Assembly (NCBI RefSeq): GCF_036246005.1
Contig: NZ_CP109171.1
Span: forward strand, 3,708,001-3,772,000
Length of the DNA: 64,000 nt
Direction: 5' to 3'
Origin: Streptomyces sp. NBC_01723
Lineage (GTDB): Bacteria > Actinomycetota > Actinomycetes > Streptomycetales > Streptomycetaceae
Below, piece by piece: positions 45,353-53,772 of this stretch. Each line of letters starts with the position of its first letter. Within the stretch, counting starts at the first letter, position 1. A program made the translations under genes and the position numbers. Under the pieces are notes generated by a model that saw only the letters and a program-made list of their open reading frames with translations, did not search any database and was not told where the DNA came from.

Positions 45353-45623
45353 CGCGGGCCACGCGCCCCGCGCCGGGGACGTGAAGCGGGCCACGTGACC
45401 CACCGCACGCCCTGGCGCACCCCCCGCGTGACGTTCGTCATCCCCGGTCGGGGGGCGACCTGTCCAACTGCGGCCGATAACGCGGCATATGACAGTGGCC
45501 GATGGCGGACCGGCGTGTGCTGGACCATTCCGCAGCGGCGCCGTCACCCGTTATGGTCCCCGTCGGTGGGTCGAGGTCCCTCGCCCCGCCATGCCCTCGG
45601 GGGGAGGGAAGGAAACCAAGACA

Positions 45624-47027
45624 ATGCCCGTACCCGTACCGCGGCAGAGGGCGATCCCGGCCGTGGAGTGTGGTCAGGCGCCCGCCGCGTCCCCGGACAG
45701 CGGCCCTTCCAAGGAACAGGCCCCGCCCGGGACGAACCCGGCCGACAACCTCACCAGTCAGCGAGAGAACACGACGGAGAAGAGCGAGAGCCCCACCAGC
45801 CGCCGTGGGAGCACCATCCCCACGAACCTGACGCTGCTGCTGATCGAGGACGATCCGGCCGGCTCGCCGCTCGTGCCCGACCTGATCGACCAGACCGGCA
45901 AGCCGATCCGCGTCCGCACCGCCCGCAACCTCACCGAGGCCGCGCGGCTGCTGACCGACGACGTCCACTGCATCCTGCTGGACCTCGCCCTGTCGGCTCC
46001 CGCCCCGGCCCGCGCCAACGCGGACGCCGACGGCGACGGGAGCGGGGAGGGCCACGACGAGCTGGCGGTGCTCAGGCACGTGCTGGAGCTGGCGCCCCGG
46101 CACGCCGTGCTCGCGCTCACCTCCTCCAGCGACGCCGAGCGCGGCGCGGAGGCCGTGGCGGTCGGCGCCCAGGACTACCTGTTCCGCGACGAGCTGGACG
46201 GCCGTCTGCTGAGCCGGGCGATCCGGTACGCCGTGGAGCGCAAGCGTTCCGACTTCGCGGAGCGGCGCCTGGCCGAGGGCCGGCTGCGGGCGCAGGAGAA
46301 CCGCCGTCTCGAGCGCGGCCTGCTGCCGACCCCGCTGCTCGCGGGCTCCTCGCTGCGTTTCGCCGCCCGCTACCGCCCGGGCCGTTCCCGGGCGCTGCTC
46401 GGCGGTGACTTCTACGACGTCGTGCGCACCCCCGACGGCACCGTGCACGCCATGATCGGTGACGTCTGCGGGCACGGCCCGGACGAGGCGGCGCTCGGCG
46501 TGGAGCTGCGGATCGCGTGGCGTGCGCTGACGCTGGCGGGGCTCTGCGGCGACGAACTGCTCGGCACCCTCCAGCAGGTGCTGGAGCACGAGCGCGCCGA
46601 CGACGAGATCTTCGCGACGCTGTGCGCGGTGGACATCTCCCCGGACGGCCGCCGGGCCGGCCTGTGCCTGGCCGGGCACCCGGCTCCGCTGGTCGCCGCC
46701 CCGGGCAGGCCCGCACGGCTCCTGCCGTACGACAACAACGGCCCGGCGCTGGGTCTGCTGCCGGGCGCCCGCTGGCCGCGCATGCAGGTGGAGCTGGGTG
46801 CCGAGTGGAGCCTGATGCTCTACACCGACGGCCTGATCGAGGGCCACATCGGCGAGGGCCGGGAGCGGCTGGGCCAGGACGGCATGGTGGAGATGGTCCG
46901 CCGCCAGTTCGCCGAGGGGCTGCAGGGCGAGCAGTTGCTGCGGGCGACCGTGAACGAGGTCCGCGAGCTGAACGGCGGCGAGCTGGCGGACGACCTGGCG
47001 GTGGTCCTGCTGGACCGGACGGCCTGA
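45624..47027 (+). CDS. Response-regulator-like receiver fused to PP2C/SpoIIE phosphatase
   Basis: A protein of 467 residues from ATG 45624 (GGGAGGGAAGG upstream); an in-frame start at 45489 is possible. After a Pro/Ser/Thr-rich lead, a receiver domain (about 70-195) has the acid pair LLLIEDDPAG and Asp in ILLDLALSA, but the conserved Lys is replaced by Arg (QDYLFRDE). The C-terminal RsbU-like domain has both metal-Asp motifs (LLGGDFYDVVRTPDG; MIGDVCGHGPDEAA) and ELADDLAVVLLDRT. It would dephosphorylate an anti-sigma antagonist. The 271 bp before it hold no gene. Confidence 0.9.
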   Translation: MPVPVPRQRAIPAVECGQAPAASPDSGPSKEQAPPGTNPADNLTSQRENTTEKSESPTSRRGSTIPTNLTLLLIEDDPAGSPLVPDLIDQTGKPIRVRTARNLTEAARLLTDDVHCILLDLALSAPAPARANADADGDGSGEGHDELAVLRHVLELAPRHAVLALTSSSDAERGAEAVAVGAQDYLFRDELDGRLLSRAIRYAVERKRSDFAERRLAEGRLRAQENRRLERGLLPTPLLAGSSLRFAARYRPGRSRALLGGDFYDVVRTPDGTVHAMIGDVCGHGPDEAALGVELRIAWRALTLAGLCGDELLGTLQQVLEHERADDEIFATLCAVDISPDGRRAGLCLAGHPAPLVAAPGRPARLLPYDNNGPALGLLPGARWPRMQVELGAEWSLMLYTDGLIEGHIGEGRERLGQDGMVEMVRRQFAEGLQGEQLLRATVNEVRELNGGELADDLAVVLLDRTA

Positions 47028-47076
47028 GCCGCCCGGTCCCGGTGACCGCGCGCCGCGCGGGGGCCGGTCAGGCCCG

Positions 47077-47430
47077 TCAGCGGCCGCCGTTGTACGGGCC
47101 GTAGGGGCCGTCACTGCTGGAGCCGCGGCGGGTGCTGCGGCCGCCGCCCGGCAGTCCGCGCAGCGCGGGCCGCACGTCGACCATGTACACGATGGTCGCG
47201 ATGAGGCCGATGATCGGCAGGAACGACAGGATGTTGAAGATCAGGTTCACCACGAAGGCGAGCGCGAGGATGATCAGCCAGAAGGGCTTGGTCTTCTTGT
47301 CGGCCGCGCGGTAGGCGTCCTCGCGGCGCGTGGCGGCGTCGATCAAAGCGAAGCCGCTGAAAAGGATCAGGGCGATGCTCAGCAGCCACATGAAGCCTGC
47401 GAAACCCTGCATCAGCACAACGTCCACCAC
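47077..47430 (-). CDS. DUF2516-family membrane protein
   Basis: A protein of 117 residues with three hydrophobic segments (FMWLLSIALILFSGFALIDA, FWLIILALAFVVNLIFNILS, LPIIGLIATIVYMVDVRPAL) and a Gly/Ser/Arg-rich tail. DUF2516 is actinobacterial and uncharacterised. It follows the HBHA-like gene and a terminator on the same strand, so it probably has its own promoter in 47431-47471. Confidence 0.87.
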   Translation of the reverse strand: MVDVVLMQGFAGFMWLLSIALILFSGFALIDAATRREDAYRAADKKTKPFWLIILALAFVVNLIFNILSFLPIIGLIATIVYMVDVRPALRGLPGGGRSTRRGSSSDGPYGPYNGGR

Positions 47431-47471
47431 CAGACTCGGGTCGTCATTACGCGGTCACCGTACCCGGAGAA

Positions 47472-47502
47472 CGGGCCGGACACCCCAAGGGTGCCCGGCC
47501 CG
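47472..47502 (-). terminator. Terminator after the HBHA-like gene
   Basis: A 14-bp stem CGGGCCGGACACCC / GGGTGCCCGGCCCG with one A-C mismatch and a 3-base loop, 22 bp beyond the stop on the minus strand. Confidence 0.75.
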
Positions 47503-47524
47503 CTCCCAGTGACCGCTCCGCCGC

Positions 47525-48136
47525 CTACTTGGCGGGCGGGGTCGTCTTCTTGGCGGCGGGGCTCTTCTTGGCCGGGGCCTTGCGCGGAGCCGGGGTCTTC
47601 TTCGCCGCGGCGGCCTTGTCGTCCGTGAGGCGGACGGGCTCGGACGGGGCGGGCTTGGGCTTCGCCGGCTCGACGGCGACGGCCAGCTCCTCCACGTCCT
47701 CGGCGATGTCCTCGATGCCCTCGGCGGCCTGGCCGCGCCAGGTGCGCACCGCGTGCTCGCCGCGCTCGGCGACCTTCTCGTAGGTCTCGCGGGCCTTGAC
47801 GGCGTACTCGGCGGCCACGCCGACCGAGCGCAGCGCGAGGTCCTGGGCGGTCTCGCCGAGCTTCTTGAAGTCGGCGTCGAGGGAGCCGAACAGCTCGTTG
47901 GCCTTGGCCTGCAGGGTGCCCTGGGTCTCCTTGACGCGGGCGGTCGCCTTCTCCTGGACGGCCTTCGGGTCGGTGTTGCGCACGGCGTCGATACGCGCCG
48001 GCGCCTCGGTGCGCAGCTGCTCCACCAGCACCGGCACCTTCTTGGCCTGCTGGAAGGCCAGGTCGGCGGTGCCCGCGGCGAAGTAGAGCGGGGTGGGGTC
48101 GCTGAGGGTCTTGCGCAGGTCGTCGGTGATGGCCAT
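47525..48136 (-). CDS. Heparin-binding hemagglutinin-like (HBHA) protein
   Basis: A protein of 203 residues. ATG 48136 has GGAGGACC upstream. Residues about 1-150 form a long amphipathic helix (LRKTLSDPTPLYFAAGTADL start, then repeated Ala/Lys/Glu heptads with YEKVAERGEHAV); the tail is Lys/Ala/Pro-rich (KKTPAPRKAPAKKSPAAKK), like the mycobacterial HBHA and histone-like tails. No signal peptide. In Streptomyces, such proteins are linked to membrane or cell-pole association; the role here is inferred. Confidence 0.82.
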   Translation of the reverse strand: MAITDDLRKTLSDPTPLYFAAGTADLAFQQAKKVPVLVEQLRTEAPARIDAVRNTDPKAVQEKATARVKETQGTLQAKANELFGSLDADFKKLGETAQDLALRSVGVAAEYAVKARETYEKVAERGEHAVRTWRGQAAEGIEDIAEDVEELAVAVEPAKPKPAPSEPVRLTDDKAAAAKKTPAPRKAPAKKSPAAKKTTPPAK

Positions 48137-48161
48137 GGTGCTGGTCCTCCGGAATGACGTG

Positions 48162-48584
48162 TTACTGAGGGTTTTGTGGTGCTTTCGCGGTCGGCGGGCC
48201 CGGTATGACGGAGCCGTCGCCGTCCGCATCGGTCCCGAACCCGTTCTCCCTGCGGAACGACTCGTAGACCTGGAGCAGGACCTGCTTCTGTCCCTCGTTC
48301 AACGAGGGGTCGGCGAGGATGACCGCGCGCGTCTCCACGTCGTCCCGGTCCCGCTCGGCGTCGAGGATCCCCGCGCGGACGTACAGCGTCTCGGCGGAGA
48401 TCCGCAGCGCCTTGGCGACCTGCTGGAGCACCTCCGCGCTCGGCTTGCGCAGCCCGCGCTCGATCTGACTCAGGTACGGGTTGGACACGCCCGCGGCATC
48501 GGCGAGCTGCCGCAACGACAGCTGCGCGTTGCGCCGCTGCTCGCGCAGGTACTCACCGAGATTGCCGACGTTGAGCGAGGCCAT
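48162..48584 (-). CDS. XRE-family helix-turn-helix regulator
   Basis: A protein of 140 residues. Residues about 8-65 are the Cro/CI helix-turn-helix (LGEYLREQRRNAQLSLRQLA, VSNPYLSQIERGLRKPSAEV). The rest is a short acidic helical region. GGTGGAGG precedes ATG 48584, and a perfect 10-bp-arm inverted repeat lies 27 bp upstream, probably its own operator. The HBHA-like gene starts 26 bp downstream on the same strand, so it is likely co-regulated. Confidence 0.9.
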   Translation of the reverse strand: MASLNVGNLGEYLREQRRNAQLSLRQLADAAGVSNPYLSQIERGLRKPSAEVLQQVAKALRISAETLYVRAGILDAERDRDDVETRAVILADPSLNEGQKQVLLQVYESFRRENGFGTDADGDGSVIPGPPTAKAPQNPQ

Positions 48585-48610
48585 GCCTCCACCATGCCCG
48601 ACCGTGCTAA

Positions 48611-48637
48611 CTATTGCAAGCAAGCTGCTTGCAATAG
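48611..48637. promoter_or_regulatory. Inverted-repeat operator upstream of the XRE gene
   Basis: CTATTGCAAG-N7-CTTGCAATAG, perfect 10-base arms; the inner bases include a further GCAAGC/GCTTGC overlap. A-T-rich arms in a G+C-rich background and its place just before the XRE start suggest an autoregulatory site. Confidence 0.75.
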
Positions 48638-48689
48638 TGCGCCATTCGGCCCACGCACCCACTTTTTTGTGCGTACTTGGCAGCGGCGC

Positions 48690-48719
48690 CCACCCCGCCG
48701 AAGCTGATGAGGCGGGTGG
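48690..48719 (-). terminator. Possible terminator after the hxlR-type gene
   Basis: A stem CCACCC(C)GCC / GGCGGGTGG with one bulged base, just past the stop on the minus strand. Confidence 0.45.
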
Positions 48720-48722
48720 ACG

Positions 48723-49082
48723 TCAGGAGGTCGCGCGGGCGGCGGCGTCCGGCCCGGACTGCCTGGCCATGCGCCGGTAGCCCCAGTCGGAGAGAGGAGA
48801 GAGAGCCTCGGCGAGATCACGGCCGAACTCGGTGAGGGAGTACTCGGTCTTCAGCGGAAGCACGTCGTACACCCGCCGGTCCACGAGCCCGTCCGCCTCC
48901 ATCTCGCGCAGCGCCTGGGTCAGCACCTTCTCACTGAGGCCGGGCACCAGCCGCCGCAGTTCGGCCGGACGGCGCGGGCCGGACTCCAGCAGCCACAGCA
49001 GTGTGGTCTTCCACCTGCCCTCGATCACGGCGATCGCGGCGGCCACTCCGCAGGCGTTCGCGTCCTGACGCCGGTGCGCCAT
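48723..49082 (-). CDS. HxlR-family winged-helix regulator
   Basis: A protein of 119 residues with the family layout: Cys12 in DANACGVAAAIAVIEGRWKT, TLLWLLESGPRRPAELRRLV, PGLSEKVLTQALREMEADGL and wing VYDVLPLKTEYSLTEFG. A single N-terminal Cys is a common redox-sensing residue in this family. Divergent from the NAD(P)-binding reductase gene 104 bp away, which is the likely target. Confidence 0.92.
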   Translation of the reverse strand: MAHRRQDANACGVAAAIAVIEGRWKTTLLWLLESGPRRPAELRRLVPGLSEKVLTQALREMEADGLVDRRVYDVLPLKTEYSLTEFGRDLAEALSPLSDWGYRRMARQSGPDAAARATS

Positions 49083-49186
49083 GCCGTACCCCTTCCGTCA
49101 CCCTTCGGCCGTCAACCGCCGCGGCGGCACGTGCGGCACGACCCTCACGTACACCAATTTCTCATTACATTAAGGGAGTTCATCCA

Positions 49187-50080
49187 ATGACCATGCACAC
49201 CGACCAGTCTGCCGCCGCCGTCACCGTTCTCGGGCTCGGTCCCATGGGCCGGGCGCTGGCCGGCGCGTTCCTGGACGCCGGGCTGCGCACCACCGTCTGG
49301 AACCGCACCCCGGGCCGGGACGGCGACCTCGCCGCCCGCGGCGCGGCCGTGGCGGCGTCGGCCGAGGAGGCGGTCGCCGCATCGCCGCTGACCGTCGTCT
49401 GCGTGGTGAACTACGACGCCTCGGACGCCGTAATGCGCCAGGAGCCCGTCGCCGCCGCGCTCAAGGGCCGCACGGTGGTGAACCTGAGCGCCGACACCCC
49501 CGAGCGCGCCCGGGACACGGCCGAGTGGGCCGGGCGGCACGGCGTCCGCTACCTGGACGGCGCGATCATGACACCGACCCCGACCATCGGCACGGACGAC
49601 GCGGTGTTCCTGTACAGCGGCACCGAGGAGCTGTACCGGGAGCACCGGCCCGTGCTGGCCGCGCTCGGCGGCAGCCACACCCACCTGGGCGAGGACGCCG
49701 GGCGGGCCGCGGCCTACGACGTCGCCCTGCTCGACATCTTCTGGACGGCGATGGCGGGTTACGCGCACGCGCTCGCGGTGGCCCGGGCGGAGGGTGTCAC
49801 CGGCGCCGAACTCGCCCCCTTCGCGCAGGGCATCGCCGCGATCCTGCCGCCGCTGTTCACCGAGTTCGCCGCCGACACCGACGCCGGTACGTACTCGGGC
49901 GAGCTGAACCCCATCACCTCGGCCGTGTCGACCATGGCGCACATCGTCCACGCCTCCGAGGCGCACGGCATCGACGCGAGCCTGATGCGCGTCATCGAGG
50001 GGCAGGCCCGGCGGGTCGTCGCGCTCGGGCACGGCACGGACGGGTACACCCGGGTCGCGGACGTGATCACCCGGCGCTGA
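49187..50080 (+). CDS. NAD(P)-binding beta-hydroxyacid dehydrogenase/imine reductase-like protein
   Basis: A protein of 297 residues. Rossmann motif VTVLGLGPMGRALAGAFLDA, NRTPGR phosphate-binding loop, and the 6PGDH-type helical C-terminal domain (AAAYDVALLDIFWTAMAGYA). The catalytic Lys of hydroxyisobutyrate dehydrogenases is not seen; Asp in YDVALLD sits at about that site, as in imine reductases. AAGGGAG precedes ATG 49187. Divergent from the HxlR gene, a frequent pairing. Confidence 0.87.
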   Translation: MTMHTDQSAAAVTVLGLGPMGRALAGAFLDAGLRTTVWNRTPGRDGDLAARGAAVAASAEEAVAASPLTVVCVVNYDASDAVMRQEPVAAALKGRTVVNLSADTPERARDTAEWAGRHGVRYLDGAIMTPTPTIGTDDAVFLYSGTEELYREHRPVLAALGGSHTHLGEDAGRAAAYDVALLDIFWTAMAGYAHALAVARAEGVTGAELAPFAQGIAAILPPLFTEFAADTDAGTYSGELNPITSAVSTMAHIVHASEAHGIDASLMRVIEGQARRVVALGHGTDGYTRVADVITRR

Positions 50081-50098
50081 CTCCCGCACCCCGGGGGT

Positions 50099-52162
50099 TC
50101 AGAACGGCAGGGGCCGCCCGTGCACCACGTCCAGCCGGGACACCGCGCGGGTGAGCACCACGTAGAGGCGGTGCAGGCCCCGCCCCGAGGAGCCCTCCGC
50201 CGCCGCGATCGCGGCCGGTTCGACGGCGACGACGTGGTCGTACTCCAGGCCCTTGACGACGCTCGCGGGCAGCAGGGCCCCCCGGGCGCCGGGCACCTCC
50301 GGGCCGGCCGTTTCGATCCCGGCCGCGTCCAGGACCTCCCGCAGGCGGGGCACGTCCGCGTCGGCGGCGACGACACCCACCGAGCCCTCCCGGGTGAGCG
50401 CATGCCGTACGGCGTCCACGACCGCCCCCGGCACCGCACCGGGCGCCACCTCGCGCACGCACAGCTCGCCGTCTCCGCGCAGCGAGCGGGCCGGCGGTAC
50501 GTCCACGTCCAGCCGCGCCAGCAGCCGGTTGGCGAGGCCCACGATCTCCCGGGGCACCCGGAACCCCGTGGTCAGCGGCACCACGGCGGCGTCCGGCCGG
50601 CCCAGGTGGGCGAGGGTCGCGGCCCAGGACCGCGCGGCCCACGGCGTGGTCCCCTGGGCGAGGTCGCCGAGGACGGTGAGCGAGCCGAAGGCGCAGCGAC
50701 GGGCGATCGCCCGGCACTCCATCGGGGAGAGGTCCTGCGCCTCGTCGACGACGACGTGACCGTAGCCCTCGGGATGTTCGAGGAGTCCGGCCACCTCGTC
50801 GAGGAGGACCAGGTCGGCGGCGGACCAGCGCGCCGACCTCCACGACCGCGGCGCCCCCGTGGGCCACAGCAGCGCCCGCCGCTCGTCGTCGTCCAGCAGC
50901 CCTTCGGCGGCCCGCGCCAGCGCGCCGGGGTCGCCGAGCAGCCGTGCGACGACCTCCTCCGGACGCACCCGGGGCCACACCGCGTCGAGGTGGGCGCCGA
51001 CCGGCCGGGCCCGTTCGACGCGGCGCACCCAGGCGTGCGGGCGGGGTCCGGCGCGCCGTTCGGCCTGCTCCTGGACGTACCGCACGATCCGGGTCCGCAC
51101 CCGCTCGCGCCCCACGGTGTACGGCGGCTCCTCCTGGCGCACGTCCGCGACGATCCGGGCCAGCGCGTCGGCCGGGACGCGCCAGCGGTAGGACCCGTCC
51201 GGCACGACGAGGTCGCCGGCCGCCTCGGGCGCCACGCGCGCGTACAGGGCGCGGCGCAGCACCTCCGCCGTCCGGGCGTCGTGCTTGACGGCGGCGGTCC
51301 GCTCGCCGTCGGTGCCGGTGACCGGGTGCCGGGCGATCTCCGCCAGGAGGGTGGACTGCCGTACGCCGGTCTCACCGAGGGCGGGGAGCACCTCGGCGAT
51401 GTAGGAGAGGAAGGTGGGGTTGGGTCCGAGGATCAGCATGCCGCCGCGCCGGATGCGCTGCGGGTGGGTGTAGAGCAGGTACGCGGCCCGGTGCAGGCCG
51501 ACGGCGGTCTTGCCGGTGCCCGGGGCGCCCTGGACGCAGACGGTGGTGGTGAGGCCGGCCCGGACGAGGTCGTCCTGCTCGGGCTGGATGGTGGCAGCGA
51601 TGTCCCGCATGGGCCCGACGCGGGGCCGCTCGATCTCCCGGGCGACGAGGACACTGGCCCGGGACTCGCCCCGGCCGAGGTGCTCGTCCTCCAGCCCGGT
51701 GAGGTCGGCCGAGTCCCCGCGACTGCCGGGCGCCCAGCCGAAACGGCGGCGGACGGCGACGCCCCGGGGGTCACGGGCGGTGGCCTGGTAGAAGGCGCGG
51801 GAGACGGGGGCGCGCCAGTCGACGACGAGGGGCGGGGAGGCGGGATGCTCACCGATCCGCAGCCGCCCCAGATGCAGCACCCGCGCCTCGGCCTCCGACG
51901 CCTCCGCCACTTCTTCCGCCTCCGCGAAGTCCAGCCGCCCGAAGAACAGCGGGCCCTCGGGCAGCTCGCGCAGTTCCTTGGCCCGGCTGCGCAGCCGGTA
52001 CCCCAGCACCTCGGCGTCGGCACCGGAGGCGGAGACGTCCTCGCCGGTGACGACGTGCTCCCGGGCCCCGTCGATCATGGCGGCGAGGACGTCCCGGCAG
52101 CGCTCGTGGCGGGCGCGTTCGAGGGCGAGGGCGTGCTGGAGGGCGGGTTCGGTCGACGTCAT
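50099..52162 (-). CDS. helD: HelD-type RNA polymerase-associated helicase (UvrD superfamily)
   Basis: A protein of 687 residues. The N-terminal helical arm (about 1-100, ALQHALALERARHERCRDVL) precedes SF1 motifs: Walker A GAPGTGKTAVGLHRAAYLLY at about 211, Walker B VVVDEAQDLSPMECRAIARR, motif III LGDLAQGTTPWAA and C-terminal VVKGLEYDHVVAVEP and LYVVLTRAV. This is the HelD layout, which removes RNA polymerase from DNA and in some actinobacteria gives rifamycin tolerance. The upstream TetR gene and TTAC-N3-GTAA element suggest ligand-controlled expression. Confidence 0.88.
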   Translation of the reverse strand: MTSTEPALQHALALERARHERCRDVLAAMIDGAREHVVTGEDVSASGADAEVLGYRLRSRAKELRELPEGPLFFGRLDFAEAEEVAEASEAEARVLHLGRLRIGEHPASPPLVVDWRAPVSRAFYQATARDPRGVAVRRRFGWAPGSRGDSADLTGLEDEHLGRGESRASVLVAREIERPRVGPMRDIAATIQPEQDDLVRAGLTTTVCVQGAPGTGKTAVGLHRAAYLLYTHPQRIRRGGMLILGPNPTFLSYIAEVLPALGETGVRQSTLLAEIARHPVTGTDGERTAAVKHDARTAEVLRRALYARVAPEAAGDLVVPDGSYRWRVPADALARIVADVRQEEPPYTVGRERVRTRIVRYVQEQAERRAGPRPHAWVRRVERARPVGAHLDAVWPRVRPEEVVARLLGDPGALARAAEGLLDDDERRALLWPTGAPRSWRSARWSAADLVLLDEVAGLLEHPEGYGHVVVDEAQDLSPMECRAIARRCAFGSLTVLGDLAQGTTPWAARSWAATLAHLGRPDAAVVPLTTGFRVPREIVGLANRLLARLDVDVPPARSLRGDGELCVREVAPGAVPGAVVDAVRHALTREGSVGVVAADADVPRLREVLDAAGIETAGPEVPGARGALLPASVVKGLEYDHVVAVEPAAIAAAEGSSGRGLHRLYVVLTRAVSRLDVVHGRPLPF

Positions 52163-52185
52163 TCCAGCAACCGTACCGGATGACG

Positions 52186-52213
52186 TGACCGAGTTACATT
52201 TCTTACCGAGTAA
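52186..52213. promoter_or_regulatory. Possible TetR operator before helD
   Basis: TTACCGAGTAA at 52203-52213 is an 11-bp palindrome (TTAC-N3-GTAA), and TGACCGAGTTAC at 52186-52197 repeats its ACCGAGT core 17 bp away. The first overlaps the last codons of the tetR gene; both lie within 52 bp upstream of helD. Confidence 0.5.
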
Positions 52214-52817
52214 TGGCCAATCCCGGCAGCCCGGCCGCCAGCCCCCCGAACGCCCGCTCCGCCGCCGCCACCGCGTCCGGCCGCACGTCCGCCACCCGCT
52301 CCCCGGCCGCGATCCGCCGCCAGTTCTCCAGCGCGAGGATCCGCTGTACGGCGATGATCTGACCGGCGGCCAGCCGGGCCTCCAGATCACCGCCGAGCAC
52401 CCGCGCGAGCGCGGCCTCGGACCGTTCGAGCTGCGTGTGCATCCGGGCGACGAGGGCGGGCGTGCCGTACAGCAGCCGGTGGAAGTCCAGTACCGCGGGA
52501 TGGTCGTTGAGCCCGGTCACCGGATCACCCTGCTCCAGGCCCGCCAGGAAGTGCCGCCGCAGCGCGTCGAGCGGATCCGGCCCCTGCCCCGCGACCCGCG
52601 CCGCCTCGTCCTCGTGGTCGGCGATGCGGTGCAGGACGAGGTCCTCCTTCGCCGGGAAGTACCGGAAGAGCGTCGGCTTGGACACCTCGGCCGCGGCGGC
52701 CACCTCCGCGACGGACACCGCGTCGAACCCCTTCTCCAGGAAGAGCCCGACGGCGACGTCCGACAACACCTGCAACGTCCGCTGCCTCTTCCGCTCCCGC
52801 AGCCCGCTCTCCACCAT
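52203..52817 (-). CDS. TetR-family regulator upstream of helD
   Basis: A protein of 204 residues. Helix-turn-helix VAEVAAAAEVSKPTLFRYFP followed by AKEDLVLHRIADHEDE; the C-terminal domain is of the MftR/SACE_7040-like type. It ends 40 bp before helD on the same strand with a candidate operator between, so it may regulate helD as well as itself. Confidence 0.9.
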   Translation of the reverse strand: MVESGLRERKRQRTLQVLSDVAVGLFLEKGFDAVSVAEVAAAAEVSKPTLFRYFPAKEDLVLHRIADHEDEAARVAGQGPDPLDALRRHFLAGLEQGDPVTGLNDHPAVLDFHRLLYGTPALVARMHTQLERSEAALARVLGGDLEARLAAGQIIAVQRILALENWRRIAAGERVADVRPDAVAAAERAFGGLAAGLPGLAITR

Positions 52818-52852
52818 GCGACGACCCTACGCCGGAGGCGCCGCCGGCCCGC

Positions 52853-53740
52853 TCACGCGGCGGCCGCCGCACGCCAGGGAGGTGTCGCCGCCAGGCCCCA
52901 CAGGCTGTCGAAGTGCCGGTTCCAGGTGGCCAGGGCGGCCTTGGCGTCGTCGCCGCCCTCCTGGGACCAGACCGTGAGGTCGGTGCGGTAGCCCTTGGGG
53001 TCGTAGTACTCCGGATCGGTGCTGCGCAGGACGGTCCGCGCGGTCACGTCGTACAGCCCGTGCAGGACAAGCTCCCGGTTGAAGACGCAGACCTTGTCCG
53101 TGGGTATGCCGGGATGCAGACGGTACTCGCAGTGAGCCGTCACCCTGCCGAGCAGGGTCAGTCGCTCCGCCATGACCGAGAGCGTCTCGTCGTACTCCCG
53201 GCACTTCTCCTCGAGCCGCTTGCGGAAGTCCGGGTCGTCCACCGGCCTGCCGCCCTCGCCGACCCTCGACGGGACGGTCATGGGCCGCCCGAAGTCTGGG
53301 ATGAGGAACCGCACGTTCACGTGCCGGATCGGGCCGGGGTCCTCCAGCAGCCCTTCCAGGCGGTGGTAGAGCTCGTTGTACAGGGTCTCCCCGGTGTACC
53401 CGAGAAAGCCGATCTCCACGGTGCGGGCCCCGAAGGCCTCGCTCACGAACGTGCCCAGCTCCCGGGACTCGACCTGCGCACGCGCGGGCAGCCGCAGCGA
53501 CGACGCCAGGTCCTTCACCGACTCGTACAGCACGTAGCCCACCAGGCTGAGCAGCGCGCCTCCCAGGAAGGCCTTGTCCTCCAGGGCGTCGCCGATCGGC
53601 TTGACCAACTGGGCGCTGACACCGACGACGAAGAGGCCGAGGAGCAGGGTTCGTGTCACCGTCGGCTCGTAACGGGCCTGAAGACGCCGGAAACGCTGCG
53701 CCATTCCCTCGGAATCCGTCCCGCCCGACCTGCCGGACAT
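52853..53740 (-). CDS. Two-helix membrane protein with the same C-terminal domain as the nearby GntR regulators
   Basis: A protein of 295 residues. Membrane helices at about 28-47 (TLLLGLFVVGVSAQLVKPIG) and 58-76 (FLGGALLSLVGYVLYESV), then a cytoplasmic domain of about 200 residues. By eye it aligns with the effector domains at 56178, 58132 and 59369: GYTGETLYNELYHRLEGLLE matches CHTSETLMLALSEPLRLIHE, VRFLIPD matches FRVLMPS, DKVCVFNRELVLHGLYDVTA matches MKLYLLNGEEALLGYYMLTR, and HFDSLWGL matches WFDALWET. It lies 32 bp after the double-kinase gene, in one operon. This is a sensor domain on the membrane without DNA-binding part; ligand unknown. Confidence 0.82.
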   Translation of the reverse strand: MSGRSGGTDSEGMAQRFRRLQARYEPTVTRTLLLGLFVVGVSAQLVKPIGDALEDKAFLGGALLSLVGYVLYESVKDLASSLRLPARAQVESRELGTFVSEAFGARTVEIGFLGYTGETLYNELYHRLEGLLEDPGPIRHVNVRFLIPDFGRPMTVPSRVGEGGRPVDDPDFRKRLEEKCREYDETLSVMAERLTLLGRVTAHCEYRLHPGIPTDKVCVFNRELVLHGLYDVTARTVLRSTDPEYYDPKGYRTDLTVWSQEGGDDAKAALATWNRHFDSLWGLAATPPWRAAAAA

Positions 53741-53772
53741 ACGCGGCCCCCCGCCGTCGCGTCGGGAGCGGC

